A stretch of DNA of 64,000 nucleotides from Flexibacter flexilis DSM 6793 (GTDB lineage: Bacteria > Bacteroidota > Bacteroidia > Cytophagales > Flexibacteraceae), in contig NZ_FOLE01000008.1 in assembly GCF_900112255.1 (NCBI RefSeq), positions 62,001 through 126,000 on the forward strand, in the 5' to 3' direction. Both the position numbers and the translations under genes were made by a program. A model generated the notes under the pieces. The model searched no databases. It saw only the letters and a list, made by a program, of their open reading frames with translations, and had not been told where the DNA came from. Shown in pieces: positions 1-9,005 of the stretch. The first letter of the stretch is position 1. The number at the start of each line of letters is the position of its first letter.

Positions 1-62
1 TTGATTTTTGTTTTATAACGCTATGATTATCACAAAAACATAGCACTGTATGGGGCTATCCG

Positions 63-70
63 TATATTTG
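63..70 (+). promoter_or_regulatory. Putative -7 box of murF-alr
   Basis: TATATTTG matches the Bacteroidota -7 consensus TAnnTTTG and lies 33 bases before the GTG start of murF-alr. No convincing TTG -33 element is seen at the usual spacing, so this is a sequence match only. Confidence 0.4.
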
Positions 71-103
71 CCGCCATCATTTCACCCTTTTTAGTACAGT
101 ACC

Positions 104-2545
104 GTGATTGCATTCAAAGATTTAGTAGATATAATCGGCGGCTCAGTGTTGCAAGAGCCTGCCACACAGTCGGTTATTAGTTATTTGGCTACCGACAGCC
201 GCAAATTAGTGTTGCCAGCTCGTACCTTGTTTTTTGCCATTCGCGGCACGCGCCACAACGGACACCACTATTTGCCAGACCTTTACGCGCAGGGCGTTCG
301 CAATTTTGTGGTAGAAGTGGCCTTGCCCGAATCCGTCCTTTCGCGCTACCCCGAAGCCAATATCTTGTTGGTAAACAGTGCCGTAGATGCCTTGCAACTG
401 CTTGCGCGGGTGCACCGTCAGGGCTTTGTATTGCCTGTGGTGGCCATTACGGGCAGCAACGGCAAAACCATCGTGAAGGAATGGGCGGCGCAATTGCTTG
501 CGCCAGATTTTAACATTGTACGCAGCCCCAAAAGTTATAATTCCCAAATCGGTGTGCCGCTTTCGGTCTGGAGCATCGCGCCGCAGCACACGTTAGGCAT
601 TTTTGAAGCGGGCATTTCTCAGCCCCACGAAATGACGCGTTTGCAAGCGATTTTGCAGCCGACCATCGGTATTTTTACCAATATCGGTACGGCGCACGAC
701 GAAGGTTTTTCTTCCCAAAACGAAAAAATTGCCGAAAAATGGCAGCTTTTCAAAGATTGCCCTGTGGTGATTTATAACCGTGCGCATGAGGCGTTGGATA
801 CTTTTATTCAAAAATATAAATCTGATAACCAATACGTTATTGCGTGGAAAGTGACCCGCGAGGGCACACGTTACCGCGTGGAAGGTTTGGGCGGCGAGGC
901 GTGGGAGCTAAACTTACCTTTTTCGGATGCGGCTTCGGTGGAAAACGTGTTGCATTGTGTGGCTTTGATGTTTTGTTTGGGAAAAACGCAGGCCGAAACC
1001 CAATCGCGACTGTTGGCTCTCAAACCCGTGTCCATGCGTTTGGAACTCAAGCAAGGAATTAATCAATGTTATTTGATTGACGATAGTTATAACAATGATT
1101 TGGCGGGGCTTACGCTCGCGCTGGATTTACTTAATCAACAAAACCAAGCCGTCAAATCGCGCAAAACCGTGATACTGTCCGATGTGCCGCAAGCGGGCAT
1201 TGAACCCACTATTTTGTACAAACACATTGCGCAATTGCTCACCGAAAAAAACGTAAGGCGTGTGATTGGTATCGGCAAGGAAATCAAAGTGTTACGTCAG
1301 TTTTTTGAAGGAGAAACGGCCTTTTTTGACAGCACGGACAGCTTTTTGGAGGCCATCAAACCACAACAATATTTTCATAACGAACTGATTCTGATAAAAG
1401 GCGCACGCAGTTTTGAGTTTGAGCGAATAGGGCAGTGGCTGCAAGAAAAAGTGCATGGCACGCGCTTGGAAATCAACTTGGACGCGCTGGTCAATAACCT
1501 GAATTTTTATAAAAGCAAACTAAAACCCGAAACTAAACTCATGGTGATGGTCAAGGCTTTTGCTTATGGAAGTGGCAGTTATGAGGTGGCCAATTTGCTG
1601 CAATTTCATCGCGTGGACTACCTGACCGTTGCCTACACAGACGAAGGTGTGGACTTGCGGCGCAACGGCATCACGTTGCCGATTATGGTGATGAATCCTG
1701 CGCCCGAAACCTTCGATAAGTTGCTGTCTTTCAATCTTGAACCAGAAGTATATAGTTTCAGAATCCTGCAAAAACTCTTGGAACATTTGGACGGCCAACC
1801 CGCCAAAATTCACCTCAAAATTGATACGGGCATGAGGCGTTTGGGTTTTGAGGAAAAAGAAATTGCGGCGTTGGTGCAAGTGCTGAACGAAAACAAAAAT
1901 TTAACCGTCGGCTCGGCGTTTAGCCATTTGGCGGGTTCGGACGAGGCCAAACACAACGATTTTTCGCATCAACAGATTGCCACTTACACGCGTAGCGTGG
2001 AGGCTTTGGAGCAAGGTTTGGGTTATAAATTTATTCGCCATATCGTCAATTCGCCAGGCATTATTCGTTTCCCAGAAGCGCATTTTGACATGGTGCGTTT
2101 GGGAATCGGCTTGTACGGCGTGGAAGTAAACGGCTTGGAACAGGCTCATTTGCAGACGGTCGGGACGCTCAAAACGGTTATTTCCCAAATCAAACACGTA
2201 CCCACAGGCGAAAGCATCGGTTACGGAAGGCGCGGCCTTGCCCAACACCCCGACACGACACTGGCCACGATTGCCATTGGTTACGCCGACGGGTTTAGTC
2301 GCGGATTCAGTAGGGGAGTGGGCAGCGTGAAAGTGAACGGACAGCTTGCCCCCGTAGTCGGCAATATTTGTATGGATATGTGTATGATAGACATTACGGG
2401 CATCGCAGCGCAGGAAGGCGACGAGGTCGTTATTTTTGATGACACGCTTACTATCAGCGATTTAGCCGCAAAAATCAATACGATTCCTTACGAAATCATT
2501 ACCAATATTAGTGCGCGTGTCAAGCGTGTTTTTTATACGGAATAA
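104..2545 (+). CDS. murF-alr: Bifunctional MurF ligase / alanine racemase
   Basis: The N-terminal half (about residues 1-445) resembles MurF, which adds D-Ala-D-Ala to UDP-MurNAc-tripeptide in the cytoplasm; the P-loop GSNGKT is at residues 117-122 (Lys121). The C-terminal half (about 452-813) is a fold-type III alanine racemase that makes D-alanine; the PLP lysine is Lys484 in VKAFAYG, and a SIGYGRR segment matches the second catalytic tyrosine region. At 813 residues it equals one MurF plus one Alr, so it is a true fusion and not a frameshift. Such fusions are a known Bacteroidota trait and couple D-Ala supply to its use. The start is GTG at 104, chosen because it follows a TATATTTG box closely; no ATG fits as well. 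It is followed by a strong terminator and appears monocistronic. Confidence 0.95.
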   Translation: MIAFKDLVDIIGGSVLQEPATQSVISYLATDSRKLVLPARTLFFAIRGTRHNGHHYLPDLYAQGVRNFVVEVALPESVLSRYPEANILLVNSAVDALQLLARVHRQGFVLPVVAITGSNGKTIVKEWAAQLLAPDFNIVRSPKSYNSQIGVPLSVWSIAPQHTLGIFEAGISQPHEMTRLQAILQPTIGIFTNIGTAHDEGFSSQNEKIAEKWQLFKDCPVVIYNRAHEALDTFIQKYKSDNQYVIAWKVTREGTRYRVEGLGGEAWELNLPFSDAASVENVLHCVALMFCLGKTQAETQSRLLALKPVSMRLELKQGINQCYLIDDSYNNDLAGLTLALDLLNQQNQAVKSRKTVILSDVPQAGIEPTILYKHIAQLLTEKNVRRVIGIGKEIKVLRQFFEGETAFFDSTDSFLEAIKPQQYFHNELILIKGARSFEFERIGQWLQEKVHGTRLEINLDALVNNLNFYKSKLKPETKLMVMVKAFAYGSGSYEVANLLQFHRVDYLTVAYTDEGVDLRRNGITLPIMVMNPAPETFDKLLSFNLEPEVYSFRILQKLLEHLDGQPAKIHLKIDTGMRRLGFEEKEIAALVQVLNENKNLTVGSAFSHLAGSDEAKHNDFSHQQIATYTRSVEALEQGLGYKFIRHIVNSPGIIRFPEAHFDMVRLGIGLYGVEVNGLEQAHLQTVGTLKTVISQIKHVPTGESIGYGRRGLAQHPDTTLATIAIGYADGFSRGFSRGVGSVKVNGQLAPVVGNICMDMCMIDITGIAAQEGDEVVIFDDTLTISDLAAKINTIPYEIITNISARVKRVFYTE

Positions 2546-2641
2546 ATATGTAGGTTAATGCTTTTGTTATGGGGTGGGAGTAATGCATTTTGCTCTATAA
2601 AACAAATACCTCATGACGCAAACAATAAAATGTTCTCCAAT

Positions 2642-2683
2642 AAAAATTGGTTTATTCCGTTGATACGGGATAAACCAATTTTT
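2642..2683 (+). terminator. Hairpin terminator after murF-alr
   Basis: A 19-bp stem (2642-2660 with 2665-2683, one G-T pair) closes a TGAT loop and runs into a T-rich tract. The rest of 2546-2754 holds no convincing gene; a 61-codon open frame at 2558-2743 runs across this hairpin. Confidence 0.8.
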
Positions 2684-2754
2684 TATTTAATTCCTTATTC
2701 TCCTATGATAATTATGTATATTGCACTGAAGTTGTCATTGTAATTTCTGATTTT

Positions 2755-4020
2755 ATGTCAAAAAAAATAACCCTTTTTGCAAAGATATTCTCTATCTCTT
2801 TCTTATTTATGGGCTGTGGCATGGCGGTTTTTGCCCAAAATAAAACTGAAGACGAAAATGTAATACGATGTGGTGTAGGGCTTTTGTCGCAGTCTCCTAC
2901 TATTTTTACAAAAAAAACAGTAAGTAATGTTTCGGTTACTGCTTCTTGCTCAGATACAACCGTTTATCAAATACCTGTTGTGTTCCATATTATTCATAAT
3001 GGCGAGGCTGTGGGCATTGGTACGAATATTCCAGACAGTCGTCTTACGTCTCAAATTAGAATATTAAATGAAGACTATCGCCGAAAAGAAGGAACGAACG
3101 GTTATAATACAGATTCGCGTGGAGCTGATGCACGCATTCAATTTGTATTGGCCAGTAAAGATCCGCAAGGGAAGGCTACTTCGGGAATTGTGCGTGCCAA
3201 TGGAGGCCAGTCAGAATGGCAATTAAGCGAACAAGCGGCACTAAAAGACAAAAGCAATTGGCCAAAAGATAAGTACCTCAATGTTTGGGTTTGTAATCTT
3301 AAAAATGGTGCGGAAAATTTATTGGGCTTTTCTTCGTTTCCTGTCAATAGCGATTTGGATGGCTTGCCTACAGGTGCAGATAGTACAACCGATGGCGTTA
3401 TGGTTTGTTATAAATATGTGGGCAATAGCCCGTTAAGCACCCGATACAATTTGGGCAGAACGCTTACACATGAAATTGGGCATTTTTTGGGTTTGATTCA
3501 TATTTGGGGCGATGGTTTCGACTGTACCAGTACGGATTATTGTAATGACACGCCAGCTGCTTCGCAGGCAAATTATAACTGTAACACTACTTACGACAGT
3601 TGTCCCGATGCGCAAGGCTCGGACATGACGGCCAATTATTTGGATTATACTTACGATGCATGTATGAATATTTTCACGCAAGACCAAGTAGCCCGAATGC
3701 GCACGGTGCTTTGTGGTAGCATTCGCCGCAAAACGCTTTGGAGTGAATATGTGCCGCAAGAAGAGCCAAAAAGTGTTTCGATGAGCTTATATCCGAACCC
3801 TGTAACAAACAGTAATGTTATTGTTGCTGCCGTAACGGACAATGCGGATGTAACTGTTTTTAATGCAATCGGGCAGAAAATATTGCAAAAAACATTTACG
3901 CCAACTGCGGATAAAATTACAATTAATTTACCTGAATATCAGTTGGCAGAAGGCTGCTATTTCCTAAAAGTGGTACAGCCCTCGCAGACTAAAACATTTA
4001 AAGTAATAGTTCAATATTAA
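2755..4020 (+). CDS. Secreted M43-family metalloprotease, T9SS cargo
   Basis: This is an exported zinc protease of the M43 (pappalysin/cytophagalysin) type. The signal peptide ends near AVFAQ (residue 28). The zinc site HEIGHFLGLIH at 239-249 fits HExxHxxGxxH, and an NYLDY...CMNIFT segment resembles the downstream Met-turn with its conserved cysteines. Residues about 345-421 form a type IX sorting domain: SLYPNPV, a beta-rich stretch and a final FKVIVQY. It should cross the inner membrane by Sec and the outer membrane by T9SS, losing the tail. Family members cleave extracellular proteins; the substrate here is unknown. The next gene begins 10 bases downstream, so the two are probably co-transcribed. 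Confidence 0.9.
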   Translation: MSKKITLFAKIFSISFLFMGCGMAVFAQNKTEDENVIRCGVGLLSQSPTIFTKKTVSNVSVTASCSDTTVYQIPVVFHIIHNGEAVGIGTNIPDSRLTSQIRILNEDYRRKEGTNGYNTDSRGADARIQFVLASKDPQGKATSGIVRANGGQSEWQLSEQAALKDKSNWPKDKYLNVWVCNLKNGAENLLGFSSFPVNSDLDGLPTGADSTTDGVMVCYKYVGNSPLSTRYNLGRTLTHEIGHFLGLIHIWGDGFDCTSTDYCNDTPAASQANYNCNTTYDSCPDAQGSDMTANYLDYTYDACMNIFTQDQVARMRTVLCGSIRRKTLWSEYVPQEEPKSVSMSLYPNPVTNSNVIVAAVTDNADVTVFNAIGQKILQKTFTPTADKITINLPEYQLAEGCYFLKVVQPSQTKTFKVIVQY

Positions 4021-4030
4021 TTCAAAGAAA

Positions 4031-4660
4031 ATGAGAGCGTATTATTGGTTGGGTTGGGTTTGCTTCTTTGTGCTTGGTTCGCATCTGGCGGTAGCACAAG
4101 AAACGGCCATTGTCTCAACGATTTACGGGAAGGCTTGGTTGGCCGATGGCGACTCGCTGGAAGGACAAATGAATTTGGATTTCTCGCAAGATTTGCTGGA
4201 AGTGGCCATGCCTAACCGCATGCTAAAAGTGCTTTCTCCGCGCCAAGTGCAAGTGGCCATTTTTACGGATGAGCACGGCAACGCCTCCCAAACATTTTAT
4301 GTGTTGCCGTATGCTATGCGCAAACAATACCAAGTACCAGTGTTTTTTCAGATGGCTTTGCAGGGGCAAAAGGCCAGTTTACTGACGCGTAACAAGCTCA
4401 TTACCGAGACCGTCCCGACTTTTGATAGTTTTGTAGGCCGAACTATGTATTACACGCGCACGCGCCTCATCAAGGAAATGTATTTACGTCTGCCAGACGG
4501 TAACATTACTTACTGGGAAGGAAAAAGCGAGAACGATTTGTATAAAATATTGCCTGACCATCAGCAGGATTTGGAAGTTTTTATTAAAAATAATCGCCTC
4601 AAACTCGCCGATTTTGAGGACATGATGCGGCTTATCGTTTACTATAATCGATTGAAATAA
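4031..4660 (+). CDS. Exported protein of unknown function, M43 protease neighbour
   Basis: I do not recognise this 209-residue protein. It has a signal peptide (hydrophobic core then AVAQ near residue 22) without a lipobox cysteine, so it is probably periplasmic or secreted. The mature part is mixed alpha/beta with no cysteines, no transmembrane segment and no sorting tail. An early GDSLEGQM segment, then FYVLPYAMRKQYQVPVFFQ, are its most distinctive stretches. It follows the M43 protease by 10 bases on the same strand. Inference only: it could be an accessory or inhibitor of that protease. Confidence 0.75.
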   Translation: MRAYYWLGWVCFFVLGSHLAVAQETAIVSTIYGKAWLADGDSLEGQMNLDFSQDLLEVAMPNRMLKVLSPRQVQVAIFTDEHGNASQTFYVLPYAMRKQYQVPVFFQMALQGQKASLLTRNKLITETVPTFDSFVGRTMYYTRTRLIKEMYLRLPDGNITYWEGKSENDLYKILPDHQQDLEVFIKNNRLKLADFEDMMRLIVYYNRLK

Positions 4661-4857
4661 AAGAGCCGACGACTGACGGCCACTTCTCTCCGTTTAACAA
4701 GCCAAATACTACGCTTAAACAAAAACCTGTGCCGATTAACCTATTTTTTTGGGTTTCAAAACCGAAAAACAATTTAGTTTGTTTCAAAGAAAAGCTTCTA
4801 CAATCGTTGCGGAAGTCTTTTGTTGCAAATCAATTACCGTATTTTTTCTTTTTCGCT

Positions 4858-6129
4858 ATGGAAAGAAAACCCAAAAAAGTCGTCGTGGTCGGTGGAGGCT
4901 TCGGCGGCATCAATTTTCTTAAAGTTTTAGCCAACGATAACCGCTTTGAGGTTACGCTTGTCGATAAAAATAACTATCATTTCTTCCCGCCGTTGCTCTA
5001 TCAGGTCGGGACAGCTTTTATCGAACCGTCTAATATTTCTTATCCATTCAGGCGATTCTTTCAGGATAAAGCCAATATGCGTTTCCATTTGGGCGAATTA
5101 CTGTCCGTCAATCCAGCCGAAAACACCATTACCACCGACACGGGAACACTTCCTTACGATTATTTGGTAGTGGCTTTGGGTACGGAAAGTAATTATTTCG
5201 GGATGGAGAATGTGAAAAATAATTCACTGACACTCAAAAGTATAGACGAGGCCACGCATTTGCGCAACCATTTACTGCTGAACATGGAAGATGCCGTGCG
5301 CGAAACCGATCCAGCCGCCAAAGCCCGACACCTCAACATCGTCATTGCGGGCGGAGGCCCTACGGGTGTAGAAGTGGCGGGAATGCTCGCGGAAATGGGT
5401 AAACATATTGCCCCGAAAGAGTATCCAGAACTGGACACGAGACTACAGCATTTGTATTTGGTGGAAGCAGGTGGCGTGTTGCTTGCGCCGATGAGCGGCA
5501 AATCGCAGCAAGAAACGTATAAGGTGCTCAAAGAATTGGGTGTCAATATTTTACTTAATACCTCCGTAAAAGATTATGTGGACGGTGGTGTAGTGTTAAG
5601 CGATGGCCAACATATTCAGACCAATACACTGATTTGGACTTCGGGCGTGGTGGGGCGTGAAGTAAAAGGTTTGCCAGCCGAAGCTGTTGGACGCGGTCGG
5701 CGTATCTTAGTCGATGCTTTCAACAAAGTACAAGGAACAGAAAACATTTACGCCATCGGCGATATTTGCTTCCAAACCACTGACAAAGACTATCCTAACG
5801 GCCACCCACAACTTGCACAAGTGGCCATCCAACAAGGCTCATTATTAGCCCAAAACCTTCAAAATAGTTTGGAAAGTAAAGCGCAGAAGCCATTTGCTTA
5901 CAACAATAAAGGTTCAATGGCCATTATTACCAAATACAAAGCGGTAGCCGATTTGCCCAATGCTTTTTTCAAAGGGTTTGTGGCGTGGCTGTTGTGGTTG
6001 GTAGTGCATATTATGCCGATTGCAGGTTTTAGGAATAAAATTTGGCTCGCCTTTAGTTGGTTGTGGGCGTTTGTAACCAACGACCCAACTTTGCGCATTA
6101 TCATTCGGCCACACGACAAAGACAAATAA
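4858..6129 (+). CDS. NAD(P)/FAD-dependent oxidoreductase, NDH-2-like
   Basis: This is a flavoprotein of the type II NADH dehydrogenase family, which passes electrons from NADH to quinone without pumping protons. The first Rossmann motif VVGGGFGG binds FAD near the N-terminus; the second, IAGGGPTGVEVAG, binds NAD(P)H; AIGDIC near residue 300 completes the FAD site. A hydrophobic segment near the C-terminus (FVAWLLWLVVHIMPIAGF) fits membrane anchoring in NDH-2 enzymes. I chose ATG 4858 because the GxGxxG motif then falls at the usual distance from the N-terminus; the frame is open upstream to GTG 4729. It stands alone before a bidirectional terminator. It may serve as an alternative NADH entry to the respiratory chain. 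Confidence 0.88.
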   Translation: MERKPKKVVVVGGGFGGINFLKVLANDNRFEVTLVDKNNYHFFPPLLYQVGTAFIEPSNISYPFRRFFQDKANMRFHLGELLSVNPAENTITTDTGTLPYDYLVVALGTESNYFGMENVKNNSLTLKSIDEATHLRNHLLLNMEDAVRETDPAAKARHLNIVIAGGGPTGVEVAGMLAEMGKHIAPKEYPELDTRLQHLYLVEAGGVLLAPMSGKSQQETYKVLKELGVNILLNTSVKDYVDGGVVLSDGQHIQTNTLIWTSGVVGREVKGLPAEAVGRGRRILVDAFNKVQGTENIYAIGDICFQTTDKDYPNGHPQLAQVAIQQGSLLAQNLQNSLESKAQKPFAYNNKGSMAIITKYKAVADLPNAFFKGFVAWLLWLVVHIMPIAGFRNKIWLAFSWLWAFVTNDPTLRIIIRPHDKDK

Positions 6130-6136
6130 TACAACA

Positions 6137-6175
6137 AAAGCGGGGCGATTTTCAGCATGAAAATCGCCCCGCTTT
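6137..6175. terminator. Bidirectional hairpin terminator
   Basis: A 16-bp stem (6137-6152 with 6160-6175) with a 7-base loop is flanked by A-rich and T-rich sequence. It separates the convergent NDH-2-like gene and the sorting-domain protein. Confidence 0.85.
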
Positions 6176-6193
6176 ATTTATGATAAAGTTTTG

Positions 6194-6787
6194 TTATTCT
6201 TTAATAAATAACCGTGTGCCAATAATTTTTTTGGCGGAATCGTAAAGCTGAATAAAATATTTGCCTTGCGGAAAATTAGCCACCGAAACAGATTTATTAT
6301 TTGTTGCTGCTCCTTTCAAAATCTCTTTTCCACCCAAGTCCGTAATGCTAAAATATTGGGCTTGTTGCGGCAAATAAATGGCTTGCGCGGCAGGATTAGG
6401 CCAAACGTTCCCCGTAATAGATATTACGTTTTTGGAAATACTTGTCGTTACAGAGCTGTCAATTTTAATGATTTTCCTTTGAATTGTATCATTATTGGCA
6501 TATAACCGAACTTTATATAAACCTACTACTGCAGGTTGGCCTATATACACTTCATGCGTGCCTGCCGCCCAATTATGATACTCGAAGTTTTGTATCAGCG
6601 TACCCAGTACATTATAAATTTTTAATTTTACGGTATCCGTGGGTTGTCCCAAGAAAATACGCGCGGCGGTAGAATCAGAAAAAGGGTTGGCACTAAAACT
6701 CAGCGAGTCAGGTGTTTGTGCAAATGACTGGTAATTGGTCAGCAATAAAATTGCCAACACCATAAAGGCGCGAAAATGTTTTGTCAT
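6194..6787 (-). CDS. Exported protein of two T9SS sorting-like domains
   Basis: This 197-residue protein has a signal peptide (cleavage near SFAQ) and then little except two tandem beta-sandwich modules that both resemble type IX sorting domains. The first (about 27-110) has SANPFSD, a YNVLGTLI strand and GLYKVRL. The second (about 120-197) has VWPNPA, FSITDLGG, GKYFIQL and ends RLFIKE. Normally such a domain is a tail on a large cargo enzyme; here there is no cargo. It could be a remnant of a larger protein, a small surface adhesin or a structural filler. It ends in a bidirectional terminator. Confidence 0.8.
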   Translation of the reverse strand: MTKHFRAFMVLAILLLTNYQSFAQTPDSLSFSANPFSDSTAARIFLGQPTDTVKLKIYNVLGTLIQNFEYHNWAAGTHEVYIGQPAVVGLYKVRLYANNDTIQRKIIKIDSSVTTSISKNVISITGNVWPNPAAQAIYLPQQAQYFSITDLGGKEILKGAATNNKSVSVANFPQGKYFIQLYDSAKKIIGTRLFIKE

Positions 6788-6863
6788 GAGATGTAGATAA
6801 ATATGTTAAAAATGAAAGGTTATTGTCAAATAATAAAATAATACTTTGCAAAGTCGCTATTTG

Positions 6864-8096
6864 TTAGGTAAAAAACAAATAAGCTAACCCGATGGCGGCA
6901 ATCATGCCCACCGCGTCGGCAATGAGTCCGCACGGAATGGCGTAGCGGCTGTTGCGCACACCCACCGAACCAAAATACACGGCTACGATATAGAAAGTTG
7001 TATCTGCAGAACCTTGCATAACACATACCAAACGCCCCACAAACGAATCCGCGCCATAGGTTTTCATGGCATCGAGCATCATGCCCCGCGCTCCGCTACC
7101 GCTTAGCGGCTTCATGAGTGCGGTTGGCAAAGCGGGTACAAAGTCGGCGTTAATATTGGCTGCGTCCAGTGTATAAGTAATGCCCTGAAGCAACAAATCC
7201 ATTGCTCCGCAAGCCCTGAACACGCCGATACCCACGAGCATTGCCACCAAATACGGAATTACTTTGGTAGCCGTCTCAAAACCTTCTTTCGCGCCTTCAA
7301 TGAAGGTTTCATACACATTTATTTTTGCTTTAATGGCCAAAACAATAAATAATGTCAGCACCCCAAACAAAATGAAGTTGCCGACAATGCTCGAAATTTT
7401 CCCGATTTGTTCTTGTGGCAGTCCCAGAAAATACCAAATAATTAGCCCAACCACCAAGCTAACACCGCCCAAATACGCCAATATTACTTTATCAAACAAA
7501 TTGATTTTCTGATAAATAGCTACAGAAATAAGCCCTGCCATCGTAGAGAAAAATGTAGCTAAAAGCGTTGGCAAGAAAATGTCCGCAGGATTGCCCGCAC
7601 CCATTTGCACCCGATACACCATAATCGAAATCGGGATAAGCGTAAGACCCGAAGCATTGAGTACCAAAAACATAATTTGGGCATTAGAAGCCGTGTCTTT
7701 GTTGGGGTTCAATTCCTGAAGTGCTTTCATGGACTTGAGGCCGAGCGGCGTGGCGGCATTGTCCAGCCCCAACATGTTGGCCGAAAAGTTCATTAGCATC
7801 GCTCCGATAGCGGGATGATGTGGCGGTATTTCGGGAAAAAGTCTTGTAAAAAATGGATTCACCAGCTTGGCCAGCCGCGTAATCGCGCCAGCTTGCTCGC
7901 CGATGCGCATAAAACCCAACCAAAGCGACATGGCACCCGTCAAACCAATCGAAATTTCAAAGGCTGTTTTGGACATGGCCATCGTGGAATTGACCAGTTC
8001 GGGAAATACTTCTGTGTCGCCGAAAAATACCAATTTGATAGTGGCAATAACAAAAGCAATAAGAAAGAACAGAATCCAAATATAATTCAGTACCAT
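6864..8096 (-). CDS. Fused SpmA-SpmB (nucleoside-recognition/Gate) membrane protein
   Basis: A polytopic inner-membrane protein of 410 residues in which the SpmA-like half (about 1-200) and SpmB-like half (about 230-410) are joined. Landmarks are NFSANMLGLDNAATPLG in the first half and KPLSGSGARGMM with MQGSADTTFYI in the second, both typical of the Gate superfamily. In Bacillus, SpmA and SpmB are separate and help spore core dehydration; in non-sporulating Bacteroidota a fused version is common and its substrate is unknown. The start ATG lies 60 bases downstream of a TATATTTG box on this strand. Monocistronic. Confidence 0.88.
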   Translation of the reverse strand: MVLNYIWILFFLIAFVIATIKLVFFGDTEVFPELVNSTMAMSKTAFEISIGLTGAMSLWLGFMRIGEQAGAITRLAKLVNPFFTRLFPEIPPHHPAIGAMLMNFSANMLGLDNAATPLGLKSMKALQELNPNKDTASNAQIMFLVLNASGLTLIPISIMVYRVQMGAGNPADIFLPTLLATFFSTMAGLISVAIYQKINLFDKVILAYLGGVSLVVGLIIWYFLGLPQEQIGKISSIVGNFILFGVLTLFIVLAIKAKINVYETFIEGAKEGFETATKVIPYLVAMLVGIGVFRACGAMDLLLQGITYTLDAANINADFVPALPTALMKPLSGSGARGMMLDAMKTYGADSFVGRLVCVMQGSADTTFYIVAVYFGSVGVRNSRYAIPCGLIADAVGMIAAIGLAYLFFT

Positions 8097-8155
8097 AATT
8101 TATTGAAAATAAAAGACTTTGGGGTTTGGTTGGACAATCACCGTAACAATACCCG

Positions 8156-8163
8156 CAAATATA
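8156..8163 (-). promoter_or_regulatory. Putative -7 box of spmAB
   Basis: On the minus strand this reads TATATTTG (TAnnTTTG). A second minus box, TATCTTTG at 8194-8201, overlaps the palindrome TTTGGCCAAA (8188-8197), which also carries the plus-strand box TAATTTTG at 8184-8191. The intergenic region 8097-8329 therefore has a cluster of possible divergent promoters. Confidence 0.35.
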
Positions 8164-8287
8164 CAAAAGGGGAGGTGTTTTGCTAATTTTGGCCAAAGAT
8201 ATAGGCGAGCTGTAAACGCAAATATGCTTTTCGTTAAGTAAAACGGGACATTGATATAATACCCAAGAGTAGGTAAGTTATCAATTG

Positions 8288-8295
8288 TATTTTTG
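8288..8295 (+). promoter_or_regulatory. Putative -7 box of the lipoprotein gene
   Basis: TATTTTTG matches TAnnTTTG and lies 34 bases upstream of the chosen ATG at 8330, giving a short leader. Confidence 0.4.
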
Positions 8296-8329
8296 TCTTG
8301 AAGCATACTACTATTTTTTGTCATCAATC

Positions 8330-8863
8330 ATGAAAAAATACTTAACTCTTTTGTATCTGATTTTGGTGATGTCTTGTTCGTCGCCCAAAGTAGAAAAAGA
8401 AGCAAAATCTCTAAGTCTTGTAGATACTGCTCGCGCGTTGATAAAAAGTACCCTCAAGGTAGAAGACTCCGCCGCGCCAGCAATCTCAACGGTGCAGGAA
8501 ACTGCATCCAAAATGCCCAGCAAAATCTTTCGGGGCGATGTAGGCGTGATGATTTATCCTTCTGACAAACAAGTAGATAGTCTGCAAGCGAAAAATCCAG
8601 ATGATTTTATGACCGCCGCCGACGATAATATGTTTTACATGAGCCAAGCCAAAGAATATCTGGAAATGATACACACGTCTGTTGAGCGCATCTCTGCCGA
8701 TACGCTACTGGTTTTTGAGACAGAAAGCGGCCAGAAATTCCCGATGAATATGCGTAAAGAACTGTGGGCAATGGTGATTTTTGATGGCCAGCACGCACCG
8801 CAGCGAATTGATATTACCAATGTTCAGAAAGAATGCGAAAAATATTATCAGCAAAACAAATAA
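8330..8863 (+). CDS. Putative lipoprotein, unknown function
   Basis: A 177-residue exported protein. The N-terminus MKKYLTLLYLILVMSC has a lipobox-like end with Cys16 as probable lipidation site, followed by SSPKVEKEAK. The mature part has a conserved-looking middle (GDVGVMIYPSDKQ, then TAADDNMFYMSQAKEYLE) and a lysine-rich C-terminus. I do not recognise a named family. ATG 8330 is chosen because it starts the signal peptide and follows a TATTTTTG box; the frame is open to 8285. The gene stands alone before a terminator. Confidence 0.75.
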   Translation: MKKYLTLLYLILVMSCSSPKVEKEAKSLSLVDTARALIKSTLKVEDSAAPAISTVQETASKMPSKIFRGDVGVMIYPSDKQVDSLQAKNPDDFMTAADDNMFYMSQAKEYLEMIHTSVERISADTLLVFETESGQKFPMNMRKELWAMVIFDGQHAPQRIDITNVQKECEKYYQQNK

Positions 8864-8941
8864 TAAAGCGCTATATAAAATTCAGTATTTAGTGAATAAT
8901 AAAAAATAATAACTAATTGGTTTATTGTATTTTATGAAATG

Positions 8942-8967
8942 GGCGTAAATTTTTTTACGCCTTTTTT
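8942..8967 (+). terminator. Hairpin terminator before the ECF sigma operon
   Basis: GGCGTAAA pairs with TTTACGCC (8942-8949 with 8954-8961) around a TTTT loop and is followed by a T run. Confidence 0.75.
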
Positions 8968-8985
8968 ATTTATTTTGGCGTTGGC

Positions 8986-9000
8986 GTGCAACTCTTGCAC
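8986..9000. promoter_or_regulatory. 15-bp palindrome before the ECF sigma start
   Basis: GTGCAA-CTC-TTGCAC is a perfect odd palindrome ending 5 bases before the TTG codon at 9006. It could be a protein-binding site or an RNA hairpin over the ribosome-binding region. No clear Shine-Dalgarno sequence is visible here. Confidence 0.4.
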
Positions 9001-9005
9001 ACGGC

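Noticed and set aside
2558-2743. Possible 61-codon gene after murF-alr
   Set aside because: It spans the hairpin terminator and has no ribosome-binding site or recognisable domain.
6864-8096. SpmA-SpmB as a sign of sporulation
   Set aside because: No other sporulation gene is in the window and fused SpmAB is common in non-sporulating Bacteroidota.
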